A stretch of 64,000 nt of DNA from Flavobacterium inviolabile (GCF_013389455.1 NZ_CP058278.1:3782001-3846000); one strand, 5' to 3'. Positions 18,449 to 28,304 are shown, counted from the first letter of the stretch. Program-made: numbers and translations. Notes: generated by a model from the sequence alone, not told the origin.

Positions 18449-19641
18449 TGAACAGGACACTGAAAATATATATCGCATTTTTGGTACTGATTATCGCTGG
18501 AATAATCGCTTTGGATACCAACCGGTCAAAACCGATCAACTGGGCACCAACCTATGCCACTCAGGACAAAATTCCGCTGGGTTTATATGTCCTGGACCAC
18601 GAGATTAAAGATTTATTTCCCAAACAGAAGATCGAACGTTTCGGGACTTCCGTTTATGAATATTTTGACCCGAAATACAATTTTGCCGATTCCACCTATA
18701 ATGCCAAAGGAACCGTCCTGATCATTGCCGAAGGAAGTGATCTTGACCCGACTTCGACAGAGGAATTATTATATTTTGTCGATCACGGAAATACGGCTTT
18801 CCTGAGTATGAAAAGCTTTCCGGAAAAAATTGCCGACACTTTAAAATTCAGCCTGGAGAGCGATTTTGCTTTCGCAGATAAAATAAAATTCAGCCTGACC
18901 GCTAAAAATGTCAGACAGCAGTCATTTGAGTTCGACAGAGGAGCCGGCTCCGTATATTTTAATTCCATTGACACCTTAAGTACCCAGATATTAGGTTATC
19001 AGGAAACCAATGCCGTAAAAACGGTTAACTTTATCAAGGTACCTTATGGGATGGGTTATTTTTACCTGCACACGCAGCCCACTGTTTTTTCAAATTACAG
19101 TTTGCTGAAAGGCAATAATGCGGCTTATTGTGCTGCAATACTGGGAAAAATCCCCAAAACAGGAAGCCTGTACTGGCAGTCTTATAGCTATAACGACAAC
19201 AATATATCCAGCTCACCGATGCGCTACATCCTCAGTCAGCCTGCTTTAAAATGGGCCTGGTATCTTTTCCTTATCGGCATGCTGATCTTTATGATTTTTA
19301 ACGCCAAACGCCGCCAAAGAGTCATCCCGATCAAAATACCGCTGCAAAATACCACTGTAGATTTTACAAAAACAATTGGTAATTTGTATTTACAGGAAGG
19401 CAATCACCACCTGATCATTGAAAAAAAGATCATTTATTTCCTTGAAAAAGTGCGCAATGACTATATGTTGGATACTTTTGATTTAGACGAGAATTTTATA
19501 CAGCGCCTGCATCAGAAAACAGGAAAGGACAAAGCCCTGATCGAAAATGTTGTCCGATTGATCAAAAAACACAGAAATCATTTAGAAAGCTCCCAAAAGG
19601 ACGTTATCGAAATCAGTAAAGCAATAGAAAAATTAAAGTAA
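18448..19641 (+). CDS. DUF4350 domain protein
   Basis: 397 residues. N-terminal membrane helix (residues 4-22), a periplasmic DUF4350 domain with IPLGLYVLDHEIKDLFPKQKI and VLIIAEGSDLDPTSTEELLYFVDHGNTAFLS (a GATase-like Rossmann fold in relatives), a second helix at about residues 265-283 followed by basic AKRRQR, and a cytoplasmic tail of about 110 residues. Overlaps the DUF4129 gene by 1 nt and is 1 nt from the MoxR gene, so coupled. Conserved cluster member; biochemical role unknown. The topology suggests it relays a periplasmic state to the ATPase. Confidence 0.78.
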   Translation: MNRTLKIYIAFLVLIIAGIIALDTNRSKPINWAPTYATQDKIPLGLYVLDHEIKDLFPKQKIERFGTSVYEYFDPKYNFADSTYNAKGTVLIIAEGSDLDPTSTEELLYFVDHGNTAFLSMKSFPEKIADTLKFSLESDFAFADKIKFSLTAKNVRQQSFEFDRGAGSVYFNSIDTLSTQILGYQETNAVKTVNFIKVPYGMGYFYLHTQPTVFSNYSLLKGNNAAYCAAILGKIPKTGSLYWQSYSYNDNNISSSPMRYILSQPALKWAWYLFLIGMLIFMIFNAKRRQRVIPIKIPLQNTTVDFTKTIGNLYLQEGNHHLIIEKKIIYFLEKVRNDYMLDTFDLDENFIQRLHQKTGKDKALIENVVRLIKKHRNHLESSQKDVIEISKAIEKLK

Positions 19642-19642
19642 T

Positions 19643-20662
19643 ATGGATACTTTTGACAATAATCACACCGAGCAAACCGAACAAACCGAAAATGTAAATT
19701 TCGGGACACGACTGGATCTTACCGCTCTTTTAGAGAGTGTAAACAATATTAAAAAAGAATTGGGAACGGTAATTGTCGGTCAGGAAAAAATCATTGACCA
19801 GCTTTTAGCCGCGATCCTTTCCAACGGTCACGTTTTATTGGAAGGTGTTCCGGGCGTTGCCAAAACAATTACGGCAAAATTGCTTTCCAAAACGCTGGAT
19901 CTGGGTTTCAGCCGCATCCAGTTTACACCGGATTTAATGCCTTCTGATATTTTAGGAACTTCTGTTTTCGATTTGTCAAAATCGGCTTTTGAGTTTAAAA
20001 AAGGACCTGTTTTTTCAAATTTCATCCTGATTGACGAGATCAACCGTGCCCCGGCAAAAACACAGGCGGCACTTTTTGAAGTTATGGAAGAACGCCAGAT
20101 AACCATTGATGGCAAAACCTATGTCCTGGATACGCCGTTTTTGGTAATTGCAACCCAAAACCCGATTGAACAGGAAGGTACCTACCGTTTACCGGAAGCA
20201 CAGCTGGATCGTTTCCTTTTCAAAATCAATATTGATTACCCTAATCTGGACGAAGAAATTGCCATTATTCAACGGGAGAATGTATTACAGGACCGAAACA
20301 AACTGGAATCGGTTAAACAGGTGGTCATTAAAAGCGATATCCTGAATTATCAGAGCCTGGTAAAACAGATTATCATCGAACAAAACCTGATCGAATACAT
20401 TGCCAAAATCGTGATGAATTCCCGTGAAAATGCCTTTTTATATCTGGGTGCTTCTCCCCGTGCTTCCATTGCCATTTTAAACGCATCGAAAGCTTTTGCT
20501 GCGCTTCGCGGACGGGATTTCGTAACGCCGGAAGACATCAAAGAAGCCGCCATACCGGTATTACAGCATCGTGTGGTCGTTACACCGGAACGTGAAATGG
20601 AAGGTATTACCAGTACCGAAATTATCCGACAGATTGTCGATACCGTTGAAATTCCGCGATAA
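19643..20662 (+). CDS. MoxR-family AAA+ ATPase
   Basis: 339 residues. Walker A GVPGVAKT (68-75), Walker B FILIDEIN (D131, E132), sensor-1-type ATQNP followed by EQEGTYRLPEAQLDRF (arginine finger region) and the C-terminal lid with SPRASIAILNASKAFAALRGR and TPEDIKEAA. MoxR ATPases act as chaperones that insert cofactors or remodel partner proteins carrying VWA domains; the adjacent DUF58 protein is the usual partner. Located in the middle of the RDD/SpoIIM/DUF4129/DUF4350 run on the same strand. The client in this organism is not known. Confidence 0.92.
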   Translation: MDTFDNNHTEQTEQTENVNFGTRLDLTALLESVNNIKKELGTVIVGQEKIIDQLLAAILSNGHVLLEGVPGVAKTITAKLLSKTLDLGFSRIQFTPDLMPSDILGTSVFDLSKSAFEFKKGPVFSNFILIDEINRAPAKTQAALFEVMEERQITIDGKTYVLDTPFLVIATQNPIEQEGTYRLPEAQLDRFLFKINIDYPNLDEEIAIIQRENVLQDRNKLESVKQVVIKSDILNYQSLVKQIIIEQNLIEYIAKIVMNSRENAFLYLGASPRASIAILNASKAFAALRGRDFVTPEDIKEAAIPVLQHRVVVTPEREMEGITSTEIIRQIVDTVEIPR

Positions 20663-20699
20663 ACCTTAGTTTCGTTTTTTAATTTATACAGCAGCAGCC

Positions 20700-22031
20700 T
20701 TGAATTTCTTTAAAAAGTTATACCTCAACAATCTCTTTTTCTATATTCTGTTAGGAATCATAGTAAGCTTTGTGCTGGCCTATTTTTTCCCGGCCCTGTA
20801 TCGTGCCTGCTGGCTGTTCCTGCTCATACTGGCTGCTTTTACCGGTATTGACATCCTGCTGTTATTCACTGCCAGACAAAACATAAAGGCCTCACGGGAA
20901 GTTCCGGAAAAACTTTCTAACGGAGACGATAACACCATTACCATAAAACTGAGAAACGACTATTCTTTTCCCGTTTCCCTGAAAATAATTGATGAAATCC
21001 CTTTTCAGTTCCAGGTCCGCAACTTTGAAGTTAACCGAAAACTGCTAAGCAGTCAAAAAGATCAGTTTCAGTATTTTTTACATCCAACGGAACGCGGAGA
21101 ATATTTTTTCGGCAACCTGAATATCTATGTTGCCTCGCCTTTGCGATTAATCTCCCGCAGGTTTGCCTTCGATCAGCATCAGCAGGTTCCTGCTTATCCT
21201 TCGTTTATCCAGCTGCGCAAATATGATCTGATGGCTTTTTCCAACAACTTATTCCAGTATGGTGTCAAAAAAATACGCCGTATCGGGCATACGATGGAAT
21301 TTGAACAGATCAAGGAATATGTACAGGGTGATGATATCCGGACGTTAAACTGGAAAGCCACAGCCAAAAGAAATCAGCTAATGGTCAACCAGTTTCAGGA
21401 TGAAAAGTCACAGAACGTCTACATGGTGATCGATAAAGGCCGTGTGATGAAGATGCCTTTTAACGGCTTAAGCCTGCTGGATTATGCCATTAATGCCACA
21501 CTGGCTTTATCAAATGTCATCTTAAAAAAACACGACAAAGCAGGAATGCTTACTTTTTCCAAAAAGATTGAAAACCGCGTTATTGCAGAGCGCCGACAGT
21601 CGCAAATGCACCTGATTATGGAATCGCTTTACAATATCAAAACCGATTTCTTTGAAAGTGATTTCAGCCGGTTATATGTGGATATTAAGAAAAATATCAG
21701 CCAGCGAAGCCTGATTGTCCTGTATACCAATTTTGAAACACTGGATGGCTTGCACCGCCAGCTTCCATACCTTAAAGGAATTGCCAAAAGCCATTTACTG
21801 GTTGTGGTATTCTTCAACAATACCGAATTAAACGAATTAATCAATAAGAACATCACCAATGTTCAGGATGTTTACGACCAGACTATCGCTGAAAAATTTG
21901 CTTTTGAAAAGCGTCTGATTGTAAACGAACTTAAAAAATACGGTATCTATTCCGTTCTAACCCAACCGGAACACCTAACCTTAGATACCATCAATAAATA
22001 CCTGGAAATTAAATCAAGAGGAATACTATAA
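20700..22031 (+). CDS. DUF58 (VWA-like) protein, partner of MoxR
   Basis: 443 residues, TTG start at 20700 (MNFFKKLYLNNLFFYILLG); no ATG lies nearby and the resulting N-terminus is typical. Two membrane helices lie within residues 10-55. The DUF58 signature is MEFEQIKEYVQGDDIRTLNWKATAKRNQLMVNQF near residues 200-235, followed by a VWA-like fold with VYMVIDKGRVM and RSLIVLYTNFETLDG. The MIDAS metal motif is not canonical DxSxS. It follows the MoxR gene by 37 nt and is the expected VWA-type partner. Probably inner-membrane with a cytoplasmic VWA-like domain. Confidence 0.85.
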   Translation: MNFFKKLYLNNLFFYILLGIIVSFVLAYFFPALYRACWLFLLILAAFTGIDILLLFTARQNIKASREVPEKLSNGDDNTITIKLRNDYSFPVSLKIIDEIPFQFQVRNFEVNRKLLSSQKDQFQYFLHPTERGEYFFGNLNIYVASPLRLISRRFAFDQHQQVPAYPSFIQLRKYDLMAFSNNLFQYGVKKIRRIGHTMEFEQIKEYVQGDDIRTLNWKATAKRNQLMVNQFQDEKSQNVYMVIDKGRVMKMPFNGLSLLDYAINATLALSNVILKKHDKAGMLTFSKKIENRVIAERRQSQMHLIMESLYNIKTDFFESDFSRLYVDIKKNISQRSLIVLYTNFETLDGLHRQLPYLKGIAKSHLLVVVFFNNTELNELINKNITNVQDVYDQTIAEKFAFEKRLIVNELKKYGIYSVLTQPEHLTLDTINKYLEIKSRGIL

Positions 22032-22056
22032 ATAACAATTAAATTAAATCTAAACC

Positions 22057-23274
22057 ATGAAAAAAATTTTAGCAATTACATTACTGCTACTTACAAGCGC
22101 TTCAATCCATTCTCAGATACATTTTGAAAGTGGCTACATCATTAGAAAGAACAATGAAAAAGTTTCTTGCCTGATTAAAAATTTAGACTGGAGAAACAAT
22201 CCTAAAGAGATCGAATACAAATTAGGCGACAATCCGGAAATTAAAAAAGAGAATACCACTACCGTCAAAGAATTCGGATTAACCGGCCATAAAGTAAAAT
22301 TTATCAGTGCTACGGTAAAACTGGATCGTTCTTCGGAAAAATTGAATTCTTTGGGCAGAGACAGAGCACCACAGTTCAGTACCGAAAATTTATTCCTTAG
22401 AGTACTTCTTGAAGGCGATGCCAATTTATACCTTTTTGAAGATGAAAATGCTTATAAATTCTTCTATACCCATAACAATTCGGAAGTAGAACCGCTGATT
22501 TTCAAATCTTTTTTAAATACAAATTTAGAAATAGACACTAATGACCAGTACAAGCAGCAATTGTGGATGGATTTAAAATGCGAGGGTATCAGCATGAAAG
22601 ATGTGAACGTACTGAAATATGAAAAAAACAGCTTAATTTCTTTCTTTGAAAAATACAACAAATGTAAAAACCCTGCTGCTGCAGAAGCTACAAGCTTTAA
22701 AGAAGAAATTGTACGACCAAATCCTTTCCATATGTCAATCAGACTTGGTTTAAGCAATTCCATCCTTAAAACGGAAAGTATTGCCACGCAATATGGTTAT
22801 CCGAATATTGACTTTGGAAGCAAAATTTCGATCCGGATTGGGGCTGAATTTGAATATGTATTGCCATTATACCGTAACAAATGGTCCATTATAGCAGAAC
22901 CTAGTTACCAGTCGTATAAATCGGATGCTACAACAGCAGACGGAAACCATACTGTAGATTACAAATCTTTTGACATTCCGGTTGGTGTTCGTTATTATTT
23001 ATTCTTAAACGATGACTCTAAAATGTTCTTCAATGGAGTATTCAGTTATAATATCGATTTAGGATCGAAATTAAACTATACGATTTTCAGAAGACCATTG
23101 GAAGCAGACGTTAAACCGGACTATAATTTTGCCATCGGTGTAGGATACAAATTTAAAGACCGATACAGCTTTGAGCTGCGATATGCCTTAAATCGTGACT
23201 TAACCAATGAAGACCGTGTTTGGGAGAACAAATTCAACTCAACCTCTTTTATTTTAGGATATAAATTATTCTAA
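22057..23274 (+). CDS. Outer-membrane beta-barrel protein of unknown function
   Basis: 405 residues. Signal peptide MKKILAITLLLLTSASIHS. Residues 20-210 form a soluble region starting FESGYIIRKNNEKVSCLIKN, a segment frequently seen at the N-terminus of Bacteroidetes proteins of this type. Residues about 225-405 alternate polar and aromatic residues in strands (RLGLSNSILK, IRIGAEFEYVLPL, GVRYYLFLN, IGVGYKFKDRYSFELRYAL) and end in aromatic Phe, as in an eight- to ten-strand barrel. It is 25 nt after the DUF58 gene and followed by a terminator at 23291, so it may be the last gene of the MoxR transcript. I do not recognise a specific function. Confidence 0.7.
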   Translation: MKKILAITLLLLTSASIHSQIHFESGYIIRKNNEKVSCLIKNLDWRNNPKEIEYKLGDNPEIKKENTTTVKEFGLTGHKVKFISATVKLDRSSEKLNSLGRDRAPQFSTENLFLRVLLEGDANLYLFEDENAYKFFYTHNNSEVEPLIFKSFLNTNLEIDTNDQYKQQLWMDLKCEGISMKDVNVLKYEKNSLISFFEKYNKCKNPAAAEATSFKEEIVRPNPFHMSIRLGLSNSILKTESIATQYGYPNIDFGSKISIRIGAEFEYVLPLYRNKWSIIAEPSYQSYKSDATTADGNHTVDYKSFDIPVGVRYYLFLNDDSKMFFNGVFSYNIDLGSKLNYTIFRRPLEADVKPDYNFAIGVGYKFKDRYSFELRYALNRDLTNEDRVWENKFNSTSFILGYKLF

Positions 23275-23290
23275 AAAATACTATCCTATA

Positions 23291-23325
23291 AAAGATACCT
23301 GTCATTCCTCCGGGTATCTTTTTTT
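23291..23325 (+). terminator. Intrinsic terminator after the barrel-protein gene
   Basis: AAAGATACC pairs with GGTATCTTT around a loop of about 13 nt and is followed by a run of T. It ends the run of genes from 15798. Confidence 0.75.
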
Positions 23326-23438
23326 ATGAAAATCCTTACTTTACAATAACTGTATGTAAAAAAATATCATTTTGTGATTTTTTTAGTCTTAAAAATCAAA
23401 ATATAGTTAAATTTACCATCCATTTAAGTGACCAGGCA

Positions 23439-24236
23439 TTGAAACAAATAAGCAGTATTCAGAATCCTTTTATCAAGTCTTTAGTACAATTACAGGAAAA
23501 AGCAAAAGCACGAAAACAATCCGGAACCTTCCTTATTGAAGGGCAAAGAGAGATCATGCTGGCTCAGAAAGGCGGTTATGCAATACAGACAGTACTGTTT
23601 CTGCCCGACATTATCACTCCGGAAGAAATCTACCGGCTAACCCATACGGATATCGAGATTATTGAAATCTCCAGAGAGGTGTACCAAAAACTGGCCTACC
23701 GCGACACTACCGAAGGCATTATTGCTATTGCCGAATCTAAAAACCTGGCCTTATCCGCTTTAAAATTAAAAAAGAATCCGTTGATTCTTGTAGCGGAAGC
23801 GCCTGAAAAACCGGGAAATATCGGTGCTCTTTTGCGCACAGCAGATGCAGCCAATCTTGACGCCGTTATTATCGCCAATCCCAAAAGCGATCTATACAAC
23901 CCGAACATCGTTCGCTCCAGTGTGGGCTGTTTGTTTACAAGACAGATCGCTACCGGAACGACAGCAGAAGTAATTGCTTTTTTGCAGGAAAAAAATATTG
24001 CCATATATTGTGCTACCCTGCAGGATTCCACTTCCTATCATACCCAGGATTTCACCACGGCAACCGCGTTAGTTGTGGGAACAGAAGCAACCGGTCTTAC
24101 CGATAACTGGCGAAACGCCAGCAAGCAAAACATTATCATCCCGATGCAGGGAGAAATTGACTCTATGAATGTATCCGTTGCTGCTGCCATTCTCATTTTT
24201 GAGGCCAAAAGACAACGAGGATTTAATATTGAATAA
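23439..24236 (+). CDS. TrmH/SpoU-family RNA 2'-O-methyltransferase
   Basis: 265 residues, TTG start at 23439 (MKQISSIQNPFIKSLVQL). The N-terminal SpoU substrate-binding domain has SGTFLIEGQREIMLA; the SPOUT catalytic domain carries motif 1 PEKPGNIGALLRTADAA (N and R for SAM and 2'-OH activation), motif 2 VVGTEATGLTD and motif 3 SMNVSVAAAILIFEAKRQR. It forms the trefoil-knot SAM site and methylates ribose of tRNA or rRNA; the exact nucleotide is not predictable (TrmH-like versus RlmB-like). Single gene, 18 nt ahead of the serine hydrolase gene. Confidence 0.88.
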   Translation: MKQISSIQNPFIKSLVQLQEKAKARKQSGTFLIEGQREIMLAQKGGYAIQTVLFLPDIITPEEIYRLTHTDIEIIEISREVYQKLAYRDTTEGIIAIAESKNLALSALKLKKNPLILVAEAPEKPGNIGALLRTADAANLDAVIIANPKSDLYNPNIVRSSVGCLFTRQIATGTTAEVIAFLQEKNIAIYCATLQDSTSYHTQDFTTATALVVGTEATGLTDNWRNASKQNIIIPMQGEIDSMNVSVAAAILIFEAKRQRGFNIE

Positions 24237-24254
24237 AAAAATTAACCATTTACT

Positions 24255-25799
24255 ATGAATAGATTTTTCTTTTTACTGTTAACAAGCTTTTCGATTGGTG
24301 CCCAGATTACGACACCTGAAATCGACGAATTGGTAGACAAAACACTTACAACTTTCGATGTACCCGGAATTGCCGTAGCTGTAGTAAAAGACGGAAAAAT
24401 AATCCATTCTAAAGGATATGGTGTCAAATCCATCATTACCAAAGAAAAGGTAGATGAAAATACCCTTTTTGGTATTGCCTCAAACAGTAAAGCTTTTACC
24501 AGTGCCGCTTTGGCAATCCTGGTAGATGAGAAAAAACTGGACTGGGATGACAAGGTCAAAAAATACATCCCGGAATTTAAAATGTATAACGATTATGTGA
24601 CCAATGAATTCACCATTCTGGATTTGTTGACACACCGCAGCGGCTTAGGCCTTGGCGCAGGCGATTTGATGATCTGGCCGGACGGTCATAATTTTACGCC
24701 TCAGGATATCGTGAACAACATCCAGTACCTGAAGCCGGTTTCCGGTTTCCGTACAAAATACGATTACGACAACCTGTTATATGTTATTGCCGGAGAAGTC
24801 ATTGAAAAAATAAGCGGGCAAACCTGGGCGGAATTCATAGAACAACGCATCATGAAACCCCTTGCCATGAACAACAGTGTGGGTACCTGGTCCCGGTTAA
24901 AGGACACCACCAACACGATAGTTCCCCATGTGCCTATTGACGGAAAACTACAGGTGATCAAACGCTATAAAAGCCCGATACTGGACGCTGCAGGCGGAAT
25001 TTATTCCAGCGTGAACGACATGAGCAAATGGGCTATGGTACAATTGCAAAAAGGGAAATACGGTCCGAATAAAGAAAAGCAATTGTTCAGCGAAAAAGAA
25101 CACACCGAAATGTGGACACCGCAAACCATTTTACCCAATAATACCACACCTCCTTACAATACTTTATTCAAAGCCTACGGTTTGGGCTGGCAGTTAAACG
25201 ACGTAAAAGGAAAATTACAGGCTTCCCATACAGGCGGACTGGAAGGTATTGTAACCCAGGTTACCTTAATTCCGGAATTACAGCTTGGCATTATCGTATT
25301 CACGAACCAGCAATCCGGTGCAGCTTTCAATGCGATTACCAACACTATTAAAGACAGCTATCTCGGCATTCCCTATATTGACTACGTGACCAAATACAGC
25401 CATCAGAAAATGTCCAGCGAAGCCGAAGCGGATAAAGTAACCGATGAAGTATGGAGTACTGTCGTAAAAAACAAAAAAGACAAAAAGATCAAAATCGATG
25501 ATAAAAAACTCATCGGTACCTACAAAGACAACTGGCTGGGTGAAATTTCGATTGAGAAGAAAAACGGAAAACTATGTTTTATCTCCAAACGCTCTCCTCA
25601 GTTATCCGGTGAAATATTCTTTTATAAAGACAATACTTTTGCCGTAAAATGGTTTAACCGCTATTTCCATGCCGATGCTTTCATGTACCTGACTTTCGAT
25701 AAAAACGGGCAATTAAACAACATTAAGATGGATGCCATATCGCCGTTAACCGATTTCAGTTACGATTTCCAGGATCTGGACTTTAACCGTATCAAATAA
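24255..25799 (+). CDS. Class C beta-lactamase-like serine hydrolase with DUF3471 tail
   Basis: 514 residues, signal peptide MNRFFFLLLTSFSIGAQ. The serine-hydrolase core has S76-N-S-K79 (SxxK nucleophile and base), Y171-D-N173 (YxN) and HTGG in QASHTGGLEGIV (the KTG-equivalent HxG). Residues about 405-510 form the lipocalin-like DUF3471 domain seen after many periplasmic esterases and peptidases of this family. Substrates in the family range from D-amino-acid peptides to esters; no evidence here points to antibiotic hydrolysis. It is periplasmic, followed by a terminator at 25804. Confidence 0.85.
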   Translation: MNRFFFLLLTSFSIGAQITTPEIDELVDKTLTTFDVPGIAVAVVKDGKIIHSKGYGVKSIITKEKVDENTLFGIASNSKAFTSAALAILVDEKKLDWDDKVKKYIPEFKMYNDYVTNEFTILDLLTHRSGLGLGAGDLMIWPDGHNFTPQDIVNNIQYLKPVSGFRTKYDYDNLLYVIAGEVIEKISGQTWAEFIEQRIMKPLAMNNSVGTWSRLKDTTNTIVPHVPIDGKLQVIKRYKSPILDAAGGIYSSVNDMSKWAMVQLQKGKYGPNKEKQLFSEKEHTEMWTPQTILPNNTTPPYNTLFKAYGLGWQLNDVKGKLQASHTGGLEGIVTQVTLIPELQLGIIVFTNQQSGAAFNAITNTIKDSYLGIPYIDYVTKYSHQKMSSEAEADKVTDEVWSTVVKNKKDKKIKIDDKKLIGTYKDNWLGEISIEKKNGKLCFISKRSPQLSGEIFFYKDNTFAVKWFNRYFHADAFMYLTFDKNGQLNNIKMDAISPLTDFSYDFQDLDFNRIK

Positions 25800-25803
25800 C
25801 ACC

Positions 25804-25830
25804 AAAGCACTCTTTTCAGGGTGCTTTTTT
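25804..25830 (+). terminator. Intrinsic terminator after the serine hydrolase gene
   Basis: AAAGCAC pairs with GTGCTTT, followed by six T. It separates the hydrolase gene from the rel gene. Confidence 0.75.
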
Positions 25831-25927
25831 ATTCCTTCAGGCTTTAACGTATTTTATCAAACAATCGGAGTTTCCCTCTTGCAAAAGTCAATTCTTTACA
25901 TTAAATTTAGGAATTGAATGAATTGTT

Positions 25928-28147
25928 ATGACAGAGATTGATTTAGAACAAGAAAATAAAGCCATCGCCCGCGAATACAAGGAACTTCTTCGCATTAGTT
26001 ACCAAACCCTTACCGAAGAAGACAAAAAACTGATACGCAAGGCTTTTGACGTTGCTGTTGATGCCCATAAAGACCAGCGTCGCAAATCGGGAGAAGCCTA
26101 TATCTTCCACCCTATTGCCGTTGCTAAAATCGTGGCCTCCGAAATCGGTCTGGGCGCCACTTCCATTGCCGCTGCTTTAATGCATGATGTAGTTGAAGAC
26201 ACAGACATTACCGTTGCCGATATCGAAAAGATGTTCAATCCGAAAATTGCTAAAATTGTTGACGGATTAACCAAAATAGCAAAAGTAAAAACCGATCAGG
26301 AAATTTCGATGCAGGCGGAGAATTTCCGTAAGATGCTGCTGACCTTAAACGATGATGTCCGGGTAATTTTAATCAAAATTGCGGACCGTTTGCACAACAT
26401 GCAAACGATGGAAAGCATGGTCGATTACAAACAGGCCAAGATCGCTTCCGAAACCCTGTACATATACGCCCCTTTAGCGCACCGTTTAGGGCTTTACAAC
26501 ATCAAAACCCAGCTTGAGGATTTAGGACTAAAATATACCGAACCGGATGTTTACATGGATATTGTAAGCAAAATGAAGGAAACCAAAGAAGAACAGGAAG
26601 CCTATATCAAGTCCATTTCCGAGATCCTGAAAAAATCCTTGGACGAAGAAGGAATAGAATACACGATGAAAGGCCGTCCCAAATCCATTTACTCCATCCG
26701 GAGAAAAATGCTGGTTCAGGGCGTTACCTTCGATGAAGTATATGACAAATTCGCGCTGAGAATCATCTACAGATCCAAACCACAGGAAGAGAAATTCCTG
26801 GCCTGGAAAATCTATTCCATAGTGACCGATCACTACCGCCCGAGCCCGAGCCGTTTGCGCGACTGGATTTCTTCTCCCAAATCAACGGGATACGAAGCCC
26901 TGCACATTACCGTGATGGGGCCAAAAGGCCGCTGGGTGGAAATTCAGGTGCGAAGTGAACGTATGGATGAAATCGCCGAAAAAGGATATGCAGCCCATTA
27001 CAAATACAAACAGGGCGCTACGGAAGAAAACGGGTTGGACGTTTGGCTAAACCAGCTGAAAGAAGCACTCGAAAATTCCGAAACCAATGCTGTTGATTTT
27101 GTAGAAGACTTCAAACTCAACCTGTATTCCAAGGAAATATACATTTTTACGCCAAAAGGAGAAATCAAATCCCTGCCCAAAGGTGCCACTTCCCTTGACT
27201 TTGCTTTCAGCATTCACTCCGAAGTGGGCATTCACACCCGTGGTACCCGGGTTAACGGTAAATTAGTACCACTCAATCACGTATTAAACAGCGGTGACCA
27301 GGTAGAGATCATCACCTCGCCGAACCAGAAACCCAGCCCGAACTGGCTGGACTATGTGACCACATCGCGCGCCCGTAATAAAATTAAAAACGTACTCAAC
27401 GAGAGTACCAAAAAAATTGCCGAAGACGGAAAAGAATTACTAACCCGAAAATTGAGACATTTAAAGATTGCTTTAAACGAGTCCTCAATCAACGAACTGG
27501 TAAACTACTTCAAACTGCAAACCAGTCTGGATCTCTTTTACCGTGTGGGTGCCGGATTAATAGACAACCAGCAGCTCAAAGATTTTGCGGCACAAAAGAA
27601 CAATACGTTAATCAACTTTTTCAAAAACAAGATCAAGCGTTCGCCTAATGTTCCGTCTGAACAGATACACCGCAACGAGATCATCAAAAACTATGACCTT
27701 TTAGTTTTTGGAAAAGAACAGGATAAATTAGATTACAAACTGTCCACCTGCTGCAACCCTATTCCGGGTGATGATGTATTTGGCTTTATCACCATTAACG
27801 AAGGTATCAAGGTTCACCGGAAAGACTGCCCGAATGCCATCAGCCTGCAATCCAATTTTGCCTACAGGATTATTCCGGCCAAATGGATTGATTCGTCACA
27901 GGAAGAATTTAAAGCCGTGATCAAGATCACCGGTATGGACACTTTAGGACTAACCAATGAGCTGACAAAAGTTATCTCCAACCAGATGCACGTGAACATC
28001 CAGAGCATTGCGCTGAGCGGAGAAGCCGGAATATTCAACGGACAGGTTACCGTTGTGGTACAAAACAATACCATCCTGAAAAAATTAATTGACAATATTA
28101 AAAAAATAGACGGTATTGAAAAGGTAACACGCGTCCACAAAAATTAA
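25928..28147 (+). CDS. Bifunctional (p)ppGpp synthetase/hydrolase (Rel/SpoT)
   Basis: 739 residues. HD hydrolase domain with FHP (H61) and MHDVVEDTD (H86, D87); synthetase domain with GRPKSIYSIRRK, YDKFALRII, SSPKSTGYEALH and WVEIQVRSERMDEIAEKG; TGS domain starting IYIFTPKGEIKSLPKGAT; zinc-finger-like stretch with STCCNPIPGDDVFGF; C-terminal ACT domain with ITGMDTLGLTNELTKVIS. Both the hydrolase and synthetase motifs appear intact, so this is a long bifunctional Rel, the enzyme that sets the alarmone level during amino-acid starvation. Length is normal for the family. It stands alone between two terminators, 188 nt ahead of the fur-like gene. Confidence 0.95.
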   Translation: MTEIDLEQENKAIAREYKELLRISYQTLTEEDKKLIRKAFDVAVDAHKDQRRKSGEAYIFHPIAVAKIVASEIGLGATSIAAALMHDVVEDTDITVADIEKMFNPKIAKIVDGLTKIAKVKTDQEISMQAENFRKMLLTLNDDVRVILIKIADRLHNMQTMESMVDYKQAKIASETLYIYAPLAHRLGLYNIKTQLEDLGLKYTEPDVYMDIVSKMKETKEEQEAYIKSISEILKKSLDEEGIEYTMKGRPKSIYSIRRKMLVQGVTFDEVYDKFALRIIYRSKPQEEKFLAWKIYSIVTDHYRPSPSRLRDWISSPKSTGYEALHITVMGPKGRWVEIQVRSERMDEIAEKGYAAHYKYKQGATEENGLDVWLNQLKEALENSETNAVDFVEDFKLNLYSKEIYIFTPKGEIKSLPKGATSLDFAFSIHSEVGIHTRGTRVNGKLVPLNHVLNSGDQVEIITSPNQKPSPNWLDYVTTSRARNKIKNVLNESTKKIAEDGKELLTRKLRHLKIALNESSINELVNYFKLQTSLDLFYRVGAGLIDNQQLKDFAAQKNNTLINFFKNKIKRSPNVPSEQIHRNEIIKNYDLLVFGKEQDKLDYKLSTCCNPIPGDDVFGFITINEGIKVHRKDCPNAISLQSNFAYRIIPAKWIDSSQEEFKAVIKITGMDTLGLTNELTKVISNQMHVNIQSIALSGEAGIFNGQVTVVVQNNTILKKLIDNIKKIDGIEKVTRVHKN

Positions 28148-28170
28148 ACTACAAAACGATTCGTATTCTT

Positions 28171-28209
28171 AAAATAAACACCTGGATTCAACGCCAGGTG
28201 TTTATTTTT
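28171..28209 (+). terminator. Intrinsic terminator after rel
   Basis: A perfect 14-bp stem (28172-28185 with 28194-28207, core ACACCTGG/CCAGGTGT) with an 8-nt loop, followed by a T-rich tract. Confidence 0.85.
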
Positions 28210-28304
28210 ATGATTACGCCTTCCGGTTTCGTTAATAAAAAACTAAAATTTTCACCTCAGTCAACATTACTTTACGAAAACTTTAATCTCCAAAAAATAA
28301 AACT

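Noticed and set aside
15027..22031. MoxR/DUF58 cluster as a possible undescribed defence system
   Set aside because: RDD, SpoIIM, DUF4129, DUF4350, MoxR and DUF58 genes recur together in Bacteroidetes as a chromosomal cluster; there is no nuclease, toxin or mobile context here.
24255..25799. Serine hydrolase as an antibiotic-resistance beta-lactamase
   Set aside because: It has the SxxK and YxN motifs but HTGG in place of KTG and a DUF3471 tail, as in the broad esterase/peptidase branch; no evidence for beta-lactam hydrolysis.
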